Source: Macrotis lagotis (Eukaryota > Chordata > Mammalia > Peramelemorphia > Peramelidae). Taken from it: a stretch of DNA of 64,000 nt. A program made the position numbers and the translations under genes. The notes beneath the pieces are model-generated. The model was given only the letters and a program-made list of their open reading frames with translations, had not been told where the DNA came from and did no database searches. This document shows, piece by piece, positions 36,301 through 45,060 of this stretch. Each line of letters opens with the position of its first letter. Position 1 is the first letter of the stretch. Location: NCBI RefSeq assembly GCF_037893015.1, contig NC_133661.1, forward strand, positions 183,064,508 to 183,128,507. The letters are read 5' to 3'.

Positions 36301-37695
36301 AACTTTGGACTTCTGAACTCCAGACTCAAGTCAGATCAACCTAAAAATATTGAAATAGATGATACCTACATGAATTAGTTCTAGTGACAAGGATGCCTCT
36401 GTCATTACTAAAGGTCAATACTATTAGTTATGTTATAAAGGAGATTCCTGAAAGGGATGGGAAATTAGATATGTTGTATGTACATCTTAAGTACATTGCT
36501 TAATCTATTATTTCCTTACCTGTAAAATTCGGGGGTTAGGCAAGATAATTTTATAAATACTATATTAGCTTACATTATATATGGCTCTTACACAGACTGT
36601 CTCATTTGAGACATTCTCACAACAACCCTGCACAGTAAGGAGTTTAATTATTCTCTCCCATTTTATAGGGGTGGAAAGTGAAGCTCAGGGAAGCTAAGAG
36701 ACTATTTAGCTAATTAGTGGCACAGCTGGGCCTCAAACTCAGAGCTTCTGACTTCTGCCCTGGAGTACTAGGAGTCTACAGAGGCTTTCAGCTTAGAAAG
36801 CTTTGCTCTTTGAGATTTCTCATAGCTAAAGGAAGGCAATTCTCCTCTCTTTGCTTTAGATCAAGATGCCAGTTCTGAAGCTATGAAAAGGAGGCAATAA
36901 TTCACGTGCACCAGGAAGAGGGAAGGCACTGTACTCATGTAAGGTAGGCATGACTAGTTGCTGAGTCATTCTACAAAAAGCAGTTGCTACTTTGTTTTAG
37001 GGGAGAAGGCTTAGAAACAGCACAGGAACCCCAAAATTGAATTGCAGATGAAGTGAAATCATTGAACTCTACATCCAAGATGTAGAGTGTGTGAGGACAA
37101 TCATTACCCGTTTGTCTGAGGAAGCTAGGATTTGATTTGGCAGAGAACCAAATAGATCCCCATACACTGTTTCTGACTATTTTCAGCACAGAAAAATACT
37201 CCATTCCTTCCAAAGCTTTTTCTATTCTGTTCAAGTGAAAAGACATTCTTTCTCCCCCCTCCCCCCCAGCAACCTTCACTACAGGGTTCCAGAGGCATGT
37301 TGGAGATCATTCTTGGGGCAAGCTGGGGCTTGCCAACTTTTCCTCCCAACTCCTGCCCAACCAATAATCTCCTACATCCACCCACCTTCCAGAAAACTAC
37401 AGGCATAACAGCTAATGACTCCGGAGTTTCCCAAAATCTTTAGTAGCAGGTGTCTTAGCAACAAGATGGGAAGCAGGGAGAAATACAAGTTAATGTCAGA
37501 AATATTAACTTTCAGCAAAGCCTTTCTTTCTTATTGCCCCTGAATCCCTTTCTTCTCTTAGCTAAGAAGAATCCTCTCCTTGAAACAAAGCTGAACAAAG
37601 GTAGGGAATGTCCAAAACCAGGCCTCTGAAGCACAGAAAGAGAGAAAGAGACAGACGGGGAAATCAACTCACTGCTGCTCCAGATCGTCAGCCAT
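24259..37695 (-). CDS. ABHD4: ABHD4, alpha/beta-hydrolase domain protein 4 (complete, 7 coding exons)
   Basis: ABHD4 is a serine hydrolase that deacylates N-acyl-phosphatidylethanolamine to glycerophospho-N-acylethanolamine (established for the family). Seven exons join as 37695-37673, 33328-33240, 31782-31410, 30902-30748, 27332-27221, 25446-25260 and 24348-24259. All six introns are GT-AG and phases match. The total is 1029 nt, giving 342 residues, the length I recall for human ABHD4. Visible motifs: oxyanion-side HGFGGG (75-80), nucleophile elbow GHSLGG with Ser146, likely acid Asp294 in TWID, and an HX4D motif starting at His320 with Asp325. The Ser nucleophile separates it from the paralogue ABHD5, which has Asn at that position. 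The start ATG at 37695 gives the expected MADDLEQ N-terminus. I see no frameshift or premature stop. Residue 291 is Asn where I recall Asp in human (GANTWID versus GSDTWID). The gene is divergent from DAD1, about 8 kb away. Confidence 0.96.
24940..25090 (+). repeat. L2 3' end fragment
   Basis: TTAGACTGTGAGCTCCCTGA ... GGCCTGGCACATACA is the typical L2 3'UTR, in ABHD4 intron 6. Confidence 0.7.
25260..25446 (-). CDS. ABHD4: ABHD4 coding exon 6
   Basis: The 187-nt exon encodes residues 251-313 ([20 protein letters not shown]... to ...DSYVRDV). The acceptor is GTTATCAG and the donor is GTG|GTGAGT. It includes the segment GANTWID with the presumed catalytic acid Asp294. It ends on a complete codon. 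Confidence 0.96.
26040..26066. repeat. (TA)n(TG)n microsatellite
   Basis: Short compound dinucleotide run in ABHD4 intron 5. Confidence 0.85.
27050..27152 (-). repeat. Truncated SINE (antisense)
   Basis: The tail half is present (GGCAAATGGGGTTAAGTGGC to TTAAGTGTCTGAGAC). The head is missing. About 70 bp from ABHD4 exon 5. Confidence 0.85.
27221..27332 (-). CDS. ABHD4: ABHD4 coding exon 5
   Basis: The 112-nt exon encodes [20 protein letters not shown]... to ...YHCNAQNP plus two bases of Ser251. The acceptor is CTGACCTAG and the donor is CAG|GTGAGT. It belongs to the lid or cap part of the hydrolase fold. Confidence 0.95.
27436..27570 (+). repeat. MIR-type SINE
   Basis: A diverged sense copy in ABHD4 intron 4 with GTCTGGAGTCAAAAGGGATG and a CTTGGTTTCTTCATTTTATA tail. 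Confidence 0.6.
27793..27965 (+). repeat. MIR-type SINE, 3' two thirds
   Basis: GTGTGACCCTAGGTAAGTCA, CCTCAGTTTCCTCAATTGTA and a 3' tail around 27930. Sense orientation. Confidence 0.7.
28140..28288 (-). repeat. Marsupial tRNA-derived SINE (antisense)
   Basis: Full-length antisense copy in ABHD4 intron 4. Confidence 0.9.
28300..28470 (-). repeat. MIR-type SINE (antisense)
   Basis: CTCACAACAATCCTTTGAGG, ATTACCATTTTATGTATGGG and downstream core traces. Confidence 0.65.
28900..29060 (-). repeat. MIR3-like SINE (antisense)
   Basis: TTATCTAGTCCAACTCCCTC, TTTTTACAGATAAGACAATT, then core traces. Confidence 0.5.
30120..30303 (+). repeat. MIR-type SINE plus a small SINE head fragment
   Basis: Sense MIR tail (TTTCCTCATTTGTAAAATGA) followed at 30258-30303 by an antisense SINE head piece (CCAGTGCTCTATCCACTGTG). 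Confidence 0.6.
30355..30513 (+). repeat. Marsupial tRNA-derived SINE
   Basis: Full-length copy with a perfect 14-bp duplication AGAAATCCAGGCTT at 30341-30354 and 30514-30527. The tail is (TAAA)n. Confidence 0.93.
30748..30902 (-). CDS. ABHD4: ABHD4 coding exon 4
   Basis: The 155-nt exon starts by completing Arg162 and then encodes [16 protein letters not shown]... to ...RVAGPWG. The acceptor is TTAATGTAG and the donor is G|GTAAGT. It carries the conserved [10 protein letters not shown] segment of the ABHD4/5 subfamily. Confidence 0.96.
31130..31375 (+). repeat. L2 3' end
   Basis: CTAAAATGTAAACTCCTTGA then ACCTGGCACATGACAGATA and an AATAAATGTTTACTG end. It lies directly beside ABHD4 exon 3. 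Confidence 0.75.
31410..31782 (-). CDS. ABHD4: ABHD4 coding exon 3 (catalytic core)
   Basis: The 373-nt exon carries residues 38-162, including HGFGGG and the nucleophile elbow GHSLGG (Ser146). The acceptor follows CTCCTTAG and the donor is AG|GTAAGG. It is the largest and most conserved exon. An open frame continues past the acceptor into intron 2, but that part is not ABHD4 sequence. Confidence 0.97.
32455..32535 (+). repeat. L2 3' terminal fragment
   Basis: TTTAGCACAAAGTGGGTCCT and TAATAAATGCCTATTGAA, in ABHD4 intron 2. Confidence 0.6.
33240..33328 (-). CDS. ABHD4: ABHD4 coding exon 2
   Basis: The 89-nt exon encodes [12 protein letters not shown]... through ...EARILQ plus the first base of Cys38. 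The acceptor is ...TTCCAG and the donor is T|GTAAGT. Its product matches the N-terminal stretch I recall for human ABHD4, with few substitutions. The exon is too short to show up as a long ORF and was found by homology on the minus strand. Confidence 0.95.
35150..36780 (-). repeat. Cluster of antisense MIR copies in ABHD4 intron 1
   Basis: At least four separate antisense MIR-type copies are visible, at about 35150-35290, 35655-35845, 36100-36345 and 36560-36780. Each carries the CATTTTA(C/T)AG...GAGG motif and most the TGACTTGC-like core. All are old and interspersed with unassigned sequence. Confidence 0.65.
37673..37695 (-). CDS. ABHD4: ABHD4 coding exon 1
   Basis: This 23-nt coding part encodes MADDLEQ plus two bases of the next Gln codon. 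The donor is CA|GTGAGT at 37672. The split codon is completed by the first G of exon 2. The 5'UTR continues to higher coordinates. Confidence 0.93.
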
Positions 37696-37810
37696 AGTAA
37701 ACAAGCCTGGCTGGGTAGCAGGGAGCCAGCCAGAACCTCCTCCTGACGGCAGCACCAGCTGACCTCCGACGGCATTGGCTAATAAAGTGAGGCGTGGCCA
37801 GAGGTGCTTC
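37696..37810 (-). promoter_or_regulatory. ABHD4: ABHD4 5'UTR and core promoter region
   Basis: Immediately upstream of the ABHD4 ATG the minus strand is GC-rich, with a perfect CCAAT box (37774-37778) about 80 bp before the ATG and a GC/CACC-like motif at 37791-37800. No clear TATA box is present. The distance suggests a short 5'UTR. The CpG content is modest compared with the DAD1 promoter. Confidence 0.55.
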
Positions 37811-38539
37811 AGAGAAAGATGGGTAAGCAGAAAGGTGGGTGGGACCAGGGGATTATGAATGGGTGGGAGGGGCCCAGGTGGCAGCAGGGAGGGCCGAGAG
37901 CTGGCTCTAGCAGCTCTGTGCCTAGTTTCTGAAAGAAGGTAGCATCGTCCCGGGGCGATGTCTTAAAAAGATTTGCCCCTCCAAAGAGCTTCCAGCTGTG
38001 TGCATTTTGAGACGCCCAGCTCCTGAGAGACTGAGGAGATTGTGTGAAAGGCTGAAGTGATTTTCTAAAGAAGCACTAAGCCATTTACACTGTTATCCTC
38101 ACTTTAACTTTCTATTGTACCTGCCCTGGGAAGTAGAGTCCTCTCCGACTTGAGACCTTCAAAGCTAATCTCCTGAAGCTTCCTGGACTTCCAAGTTCAT
38201 TTTAGCCGGTTCAAAAGTTTAGTTTGGTTCAAGTGAGGGATAACTAAGCACTGTGCTAGGGGGCAGGGATTTACATTTTCTGTCTTCAGGGATTTTACAA
38301 TCTGATTGGGGTGGAAGAATAGCTCCTTAATACAAATATAAGGCAAAATGTGATTAGGGCAAAGAGGATTCTATCAAAATGTTAAAAAGAAAAAAGCTGA
38401 AAAGGAGAGAGAAAACATTTTTATTAGGGGAGTTTGGGGTAAAGGCTTGTTTCCTTAAATGGACAGAAAGATTTCAAAAGGTTAGAGGTGCAGAGGGACA
38501 GTTCCAAGTGAGGAATCCAGACAGTACAGGATGTCGCTG

Positions 38540-38790
38540 CTGTTCAGGCATTTTCAGTCATGTCCAATTCTTTGTAACCCCATTTGTGGTCCTCTTGGCA
38601 AAGATACTGGAGTGTTTTGCCATTTCCTTCTTCAGCTCATTTTATTTTAACAGATGAGGCAACTAAGGCAAAAAGGGGTAAGTGTCATTTCTGGGGTCAC
38701 CCAGTTGGTATTTGAAGTCAGATTTGAACTCAGATGTCTTCCTGGTTGGCAGGCCTGGCATTCTATCCATGACACCACCTAACTATTGAG
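38540..38790 (-). repeat. Long CORE-SINE (antisense)
   Basis: TTTTCAGTCATGTCCAATTC, GGCAAAGATACTGGAGTGTT, core and head (GGCATTCTATCCATGACACC). Upstream intergenic region of ABHD4. Confidence 0.8.
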
Positions 38791-38799
38791 GTTACAGAT

Positions 38800-40745
38800 C
38801 CAGGATTATAACAATCCTGGTGCTATTTATTAGAAATAGGAAAGCTGGGAGAGGCAGGTTTGGGATTTGTTTTTAGACATGAGTTTGAGGAAGCACAAGA
38901 AACATGGGACTGGGAGTTATTGGCATAGAGGTGATAAATGAAGCTTTATGTTTGCTAAAGGAAAGAACATAGCAAAAAGAAGAATGATGTTAGAGCCTTC
39001 GGTGATGCTTAGGCAGCAAGAGATGAAGCATGAAATCAAAGGAGACCCAGGAGGAGCAATGAGAGAGCATAGTCATGGAAGCTGACTGAGGAGAGACTGT
39101 ATAAGAAGAGGGCTAATCAACAGGGGAATCACATCCTATAGAAGGGTCCAGGGGGTATGACTCACCCAAAGTCACTGGGATTGGGAATTAAAATTGGAGT
39201 GAGCACTTTTAGTAGTGGTAAGGTCGACTGGTTGCAGAGAATTATAAGGAATTTTATGCTTGTAAGAAGGGAACTGTGTAGCGATTAGGTGTTTTGGAGA
39301 TGTGTGAGGTCTAGAGCTGGAAGGGATCTTGGATAGTTTCCTCTGATCTAAGGGAATTAGCCAAAACCCTTGGGAGAGACTGAGTTCTTTGTGAGGCAGG
39401 AGAAAGAGGTCTTGGAATTGGTTCTAGGTCTCCTGATCACTTCTCCTGGTAGGGCAGGAGAACTTTGTCTGTGCTTGATGAGCTTTATGGCAGGTTAATT
39501 GGAGGTAGGAAATTTTTAGTTTTTATTATAACATTAAGTGATTGTGAAGTAGGGGAAATTTTAAGAAAAATGCATTCTATAATTAATCTATTCCCTTAGT
39601 ACCAATGGTGTACCTTATACCTGCCTCCTCTTTTTGCCCCCTCCCATCCCATTGTCCAAGCTAAGAGATCAGATCATTGAATTTTTAGAAAGGTACTTCA
39701 CCCCCTCCCTGGGGACTCTGTAAATCCCTGCCCCCAGGCCAAAAGCCCCTTTGAACAAAACTATCCAAGTTTTTGACCTACCATCCCTCATCTACAAATC
39801 CCTAATTATCCCATCTCTATTCTCTAGAGTTATTGCACCTATCAACATAGACCAAAATTATCTATCAATGACCTACCTCCACTTTAATCTCCCTACCTCA
39901 TCCTTAAAACTCAGGTAGCTCATTTGAGATGCTCATCCTGCTTTGGAGGAGCCTACTCTGGAAGAGCATGATCCCCCAAATAACCTCCCACCCATTCTTC
40001 CCCCTTAGCTGTCCTTGATATTTTTACCAGCCTAGCTTGTGACTGTTACTTCTTTACTTAACTCCTCTACTACTGAAACTCATTATCTTACTGCTTCTCC
40101 AAAGAATTTAATCTATCAACTTTTTGTAGTAATCTGTGAACTTTTGGAACAATTTGTGAATTAAAGTTATGATTTTTCTTAACTGCCTGGTGATTTCTTC
40201 ACCCAAAACAAATCACCTAAATCCTAACCCTAACCCAAAGCCCATTCTCCCAGCTTCCATAGGACCAGCATTTCCCCGATGCAACTTTTCATCCTACCCT
40301 CAACCTAGGGGGAGGGGGAAGCTTTATCTGAAGATAAAGTTGTCTCCAAGGTCTAATTGGCCACAGTCTTTTAGATATAACTTCCTGGTTATCTAGTTGC
40401 ATAAAAAGTCTAGGATCTCTCAGATTCAGTAGGTGCCAAAAACCACACAAGTTGTCATACTCTGATGACTTACAGCCCAGATGCATTTCCAGATGGAGAG
40501 AGGAGTGGGAATAAGTGCACCCAGAAAAGCTAAATGTCACCATATTCTTATTACATAATCATGGGGTATTAGGGAAAAGTACATAAATGATCCTTTAAGG
40601 GTATTAGGCTCAGCCGATACATTAGCAGGATCAACAACTTAAGTCACCATGAAAGGATGAGCAATAAGGAAAGGTATAGGAGCAAGAAGGTTACCTGGGG
40701 CTTCTCAAAGGAAGATGTCACTCAACTGAGGAGTGAACTTTTAGG
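38800..40745. other. Intergenic, unassigned, partly old repeat
   Basis: 38810-39130 resembles an ancient L3/CR1-like interspersed repeat (GGGAGTTATTGGCATAGAGG; weak). 39600-40170 is strikingly pyrimidine-rich. No gene was found. Confidence 0.4.
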
Positions 40746-40747
40746 GT

Positions 40748-40896
40748 GTTTTTTTTCTTGCAAGGCAAATGGGGTTAAGTGGCTTGCCCAAAGCCACACA
40801 GCTAGGTAATTATTAAGTGTCTGAGACCAGATTTGAACCCTGGTACGCCTGACTCCAAGGCCGGTGCTTTGTCCACTACGCCACCTAGCTGCCCCC
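40748..40896 (-). repeat. Marsupial tRNA-derived SINE (antisense)
   Basis: Full-length antisense copy between ABHD4 and DAD1. Confidence 0.9.
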
Positions 40897-41454
40897 TAGG
40901 AGGAAGTTTTTAAAGGGGCTGGAAGATGAGGTAATTAAGTATAAGTTGAATGGGACAGAGATGAGGTAATGAGGGATATGTAGATGAGGGGTGGTAAATC
41001 AAAGACTTAATACTTTCAGTTTAAGACAAGGATTCCTTGTTTTGTTGATAGATATTTTTGAGCCTGGTAGCAGGGATTGCATGGGAGTCCTGGCCTGGGA
41101 GGGGTGAGGTATTTTATTAAAAGTTCATGGATTTCATCTCATTCCTTAGACAATGAAATGGGAGGAGGTGCTTTAGTGTTAATGTAAGATACATATTTCT
41201 CTTAACATTTCCTCTACTTCACCAATATCAAGCCTAAACTATAATTTTACTAGAGCTCTGCCTCCAACACATACAAAAAGAAACACTACCCCTTCCTCCT
41301 GAAACAAAACCAAGCTGACCAGAATCTAGTTTTCTAGAATTTGGGACAAAAATGGAACTGTGGTAGACTTTCTGGTCACTCCAAAGTAGAAAGGATTTCT
41401 ATTGCCTCTCAACTGTTTTCTCAGAGATTAAATTTTTTTCTTTTCTTTTGATTT

Positions 41455-41572
41455 ATTATTGTTATTTTTTTAGTCATGTTTGACCCTTTGTAATCCCATT
41501 TGGGATTTTCTTGGCAAAGATATTGAAGTAGTTTGACGTTTCTGTCTCCAGTTCATTTTACAGATAAAGGAA
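41455..41572 (-). repeat. Long CORE-SINE tail fragment (antisense)
   Basis: TTAGTCATGTTTGACCCTTT, GGATTTTCTTGGCAAAGATA and the CATTTTACAGATAAAGGA end. Truncated before the core. Confidence 0.7.
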
Positions 41573-42690
41573 CCTTTTGATAACTTCCACTCAATACTAT
41601 TTGGAGGTTTTCAAGTGTTATAACCATAAAACCTTTCAAAGTCCACTTATTTTGCCACAATGACTTAACATCAATTTGACTTTTAAAGGGATAGATCAAT
41701 TCTGTAGCTGCTGGAGAGACAGTGGTGCAGGATAACGGAAAAGCTCTGAACTAGAAGACCTAGATTCAAGATTTACAAATTGTTTTTGTTGGGATCAGTT
41801 TCCTGCCAATCCCACCAAAATCAGGGGCTATGTACTAAAGGTAACTTGATTATCTGGAGAAATATCAAAATAAATCTTGGCATAAATTACCTCAAAATAA
41901 CCAGGAGTGCAGTTAGGATCCATTTAAACTGTCATTTGTATGAATAACTTAAGAAGTTGTCCGTCGGAGTAAGAAATGCTGCAACATTTATAGACATGGT
42001 GCTACCTGCAGACAGATAACACTGTTTTTGCTGAACTGCTTAAATTGTTCATTAAAAATTCTGGTGCGTCCAAGACTCTGGAATTCATGCTTTCAACAAG
42101 TCAATTTGGTTTTTTTCATGTTTCCTGTTTTGTCTTCTATTCTTCCTATGGAAAAGCAAATAATGATGGGTGAAGGAAATGAAAGACAGATAAAACAAGA
42201 GATACATCAGCAAAGGGTCTGATGAATAGTATAATAGTTATATCACTACTTTGAGTAATCTAACTCTAAATCAGAAAAAAATGTTCTTTGGAATATGTAT
42301 AAAACTTAATTTTGGATAAAATGATCCTTTTACTTCCTGATGAAGCAGGAGGGTGAAAATTACCAGGAAAATTAGCTGTACCATATCAGTCTAAGAGATA
42401 TTCCTATTCTCTTAACAGTTCATAAACAAGTCTCAGAATAGTTCTGTTCCCACATTTCACTGGAAGCTAGTTGAGTGTAATTACTAAAGTCAAAGGTATA
42501 CTAGAAGTCACATCAACAAAAAAATGTACTACATATTACAAATGGAAAGGATATATTGTCATACATGGTCTTTGACCTAAAGCAGCTGAATCAGAGATTA
42601 GGAAGACTATACATAGGCCCATTTTGGTCACATGACTTTCAACTTCAACCTAGAGCTCAATCACAGGACTGAAAGTCATCACATAATGAT
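41573..42690. other. Intergenic single-copy-looking stretch
   Basis: About 1.1 kb with no recognised repeat, gene or long frame. It is one of the few unmarked blocks between the two promoters, so it is where a conserved regulatory element could lie. Confidence 0.45.
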
Positions 42691-42693
42691 GTA

Positions 42694-43105
42694 GGGACAG
42701 TTACATAGTTTAATGGTTAGAGTACTGGACCTGGAGTCAGGGAGACTCAAGTTCAAATCTAGCCTTAGACGTAGCTGTATGATCCTAGGAAAATAACATA
42801 ACCCTGTTTGCCTCAGTTCCCTCATCTTTTTTTTGCAAGGCAAAGGGGGTTAAAGTGGCTTGCCCAAGGTCACACAGCTAGGTAATTATTAAGTGTCTGA
42901 GACCGGATTTGAACCCAGGTACTCCTGACTCCAGGGCCAGTGCTTTATGCACTATGCCACCTAGCCACCCCTCAGTTCCCTTATCTTTAAAATGACCTGG
43001 AGGAGGAGGAAATGGCAAATCACTTTAATATTTTTGCCAAGAGAACCTCATGGACAGTATGGCCCATGGGGTCATGAAAATGTCTATGTGTGAACCAAAA
43101 CAAAG
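42694..43105 (+). repeat. Long CORE-SINE split by a younger SINE
   Basis: The sense head/core (42694-42827) and tail module (42987-43105, CCTGGAGGAGGAGGAAATGG...) are interrupted by the antisense SINE at 42828-42970. Confidence 0.85.
42828..42970 (-). repeat. Marsupial tRNA-derived SINE (antisense), nested
   Basis: Full-length antisense copy inserted in the older SINE. The 16-bp duplication is CTCAGTTCCCTCATCT (42812-42827) and CTCAGTTCCCTTATCT (42971-42986), with one mismatch. Confidence 0.92.
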
Positions 43106-43489
43106 AAAGGTTTATATGGTTCTTTTAGGCTGTAAGATAGTTGATTGCCAGTTTACCCTAGCAGTTTCAATTCTTTTAGATCCTTTCCTAGCATGAAAGT
43201 GGATTGATTGAAATCAGTCAGAAGATGAGCATCTATGTGCTGCTGATGAAGAGTAAATGGAACTAAGATTGCTGGACTCCAAACCCCCTTAGGGTTGCCA
43301 TCATTCTAAATTTAACCAGACAAGCCATTGAGTGCTGTTTAGATTTAAGGTATGGTTTTTAAAGTTTTCATGTTAACTTTAGAACCTGTCTGGTTATGAA
43401 ATATCACAAAACAGGTCAGGGATATCAGAAATGGAGGACACAAGATTACAAAAAGTTAATCCTGACCATAAAAAAGATTTCAACTTGGA

Positions 43490-43645
43490 TTACAGAATTT
43501 AGAGCTGGAAGGGACCTTAGAGATCCTTTAATTCAATCCCCTTATTTTATTAATAAGTAAACTGAAGTAGAGAGGTTAAATGGGTTACCCTAGGTCATAT
43601 GTGAGGAAAGCAGCAGAAACATAATTGGAACCCAGCCCTTCAGAT
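43490..43645 (-). repeat. MIR3-like SINE (antisense)
   Basis: TTTAGAGCTGGAAGGGACCT, ATTCAATCCCCTTATTTTAT and a core remnant. Ends just before the DNA transposon relic. Confidence 0.65.
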
Positions 43646-43652
43646 TGCAAAA

Positions 43653-44090
43653 AACAGGGTCTCCCAAAAGTATCAGTGCAATTTCAAGCTTTAATAACTT
43701 CGGAAGTATAAATGCTACAAACAAATAACACTTAAAAATTATTTAAAATTTTAAAATACTGATATGTTTCTTATGAAAATTCAACATAGTCACCATCTTG
43801 TGCTATAAATACTTCATTTGCAATTTCAGCCACCGTTTCTTCGTTCACTCGAGGTCTCCCTGATCTAGGCTTGTCATGAATTGAGCCAGTCTCCTTGAAT
43901 TTTTTCATCCAGTTGTTAATTAAGTTTCTGTGGGGAGCTTCTTTCTTATAATAGGAAGCAAATTTTCTTCTTACAGCTGTTGCTGATTTAAGTTCAGCTA
44001 ACCAGAGAACACAGTTGACTTTTTCTTCAATGTTTGCCATTTTCAATTTGAGGGACTAAAATTTAAAAAAATTAAAATTAAAAACTTATG
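43653..44090 (-). mobile_element. Mariner/Tc1-like DNA transposon relic, internally deleted
   Basis: The left end has a mariner-style terminus (CAGGGTCTCCCAAAAGTATC). On the minus strand an open frame from ATG 44040 to 43771 encodes about 89 residues. The first 70 or so form a paired helix-turn-helix DNA-binding region (VRRKFASYYKKEAPHRNLIN..., then KEPxSGRP-like DKPRSGRPRVNEETV), as in arthropod-type mariner transposases (DUF4817-like). It then jumps to a short C-terminus (QDGDYVEFS) right beside the left terminus. The DDE catalytic domain is missing, which implies one large internal deletion. The matching right terminal repeat is not visible, so the right border is approximate. Confidence 0.65.
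43771..44040 (-). pseudogene. Transposase N-terminal (HTH) fragment, open frame
   Basis: The 89-codon frame has no stop. The visible order is helix-turn-helix 1, the linker GRPRVNEETVAEIA, then an abrupt C-terminal tail. The normal protein would be about 340 residues, so this could at most bind DNA and cannot transpose. An intact frame suggests either recent loss of the catalytic part or chance. No promoter is seen. Confidence 0.6.
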
Positions 44091-44119
44091 CAAATTCACA
44101 AAACTAAGGGTAAAAGAAA

Positions 44120-44436
44120 TTTAAATTTGGAGAATGCAGTGCAATGACTGATTAGAAACCTGTGTTCAAACCCTTCTTGGAGATGTTGTGTAACTATAGG
44201 CTATTAAAGTAAACCTCTTTGAACCTTAGTTTCCTCTTCTTTAAAATGGGTATGATTTAACATCTAGAAGTAGCTAAATAGCAACAGACCAGGAGTCAAA
44301 CACTTGAGTTCAAATCTACATCAGTTGACAACAGTGAGACCCTGGGTGAGTCACTTAACTATTCTCCCTCAATTTTCTCATCTTTAAATGAGGAATACTA
44401 AGAGTATCTACTTCCCAGGGTGGCTGTGAGGATAAA
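44120..44436 (+). repeat. MIR/CORE-SINE copies (sense)
   Basis: Two sense MIR-type copies lie in a row (about 44125-44260 and 44265-44436), with CCTTAGTTTCCTCTTCTTTA and GGGTGAGTCACTTAACTATT segments. Confidence 0.65.
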
Positions 44437-44650
44437 ATCAAGTATTTGCAAAATGATTTGCAAATCTTAAGGATTATCTAAATGCTAGCTTATTATTATT
44501 ATTGATGTCAAATTAAGTATTTGCAAAATGACTTGCAAATCTTAAGGACTATCTAAATGCTAGCTTATTATTATGGGTGTCAAATTAAATATTTGCAAAA
44601 TGATTTGCAAACCTTAAGGACTATCTAAATCTAGCTTATTATTATGGATG
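44437..44650 (+). repeat. Three tandem copies of a ~71-bp SINE tail
   Basis: The MIR-type 3' tail (AAGTATTTGCAAAATGATTT ... AAATGCTAGCTTATTATTAT) occurs three times with a period of about 71-72 bp and only a few differences between copies. Confidence 0.85.
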
Positions 44651-44890
44651 TCAATTTCCATATTAATATGAATAGCAATAATATACATTATCTCTGTAGT
44701 ATCAACAATTCCCCTATTGATACGTCTAATAGAAATAATATCGAGCATGATATGAATACTATATAATATCAACCCAATATTATCCATATAAATGATAAAT
44801 AATAAGACTACCATATTATCTTTATGAGGGGCGGAATAAAGGGTAATGCAAAGTAAATATCTAGTGGTGATGAATATAAATTCACATATT
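44650..44890. other. AT-rich block of unknown origin
   Basis: About 240 bp unusually rich in ATA, ATT and TAT triplets. It is open on the minus strand for over 100 codons. It is neither simple repeat nor any family I recognise. Bounded left by the triplicated SINE tail and right by sequence leading to the DAD1 CpG island. Confidence 0.4.
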
Positions 44891-44959
44891 CGATGAACGT
44901 TAGGGGTGGCTGGGGGTCCTTGGGAACCTGGGAGCTCCTCACTGCGATGCACCACCCTG

Positions 44960-45060
44960 CATTGTGCAGAGATGGCAGCTGGTACCCAGAGAGAGAGGAA
45001 GTGACTTACCTAAGACCACACAGCAGCCACTGTCAGGCAGAGGCTTAGATGAATACTTCG
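44960..45060 (-). repeat. MIR remnant
   Basis: GTGACTTACCTAAGACCACA followed by CAGCAGCCACTGTCAG, a partial MIR core next to the CpG island. Confidence 0.5.

Noticed and set aside
36971-37406. Two overlapping minus-strand frames upstream of ABHD4 exon 2
   Set aside because: They lie in intron 1 with no splice-compatible match to ABHD4 and no domain, so they are probably chance.
40210-40235. Telomere-like CCTAACCCTAACCC
   Set aside because: Only about two units, within pyrimidine-rich sequence. Too short for an interstitial telomere.
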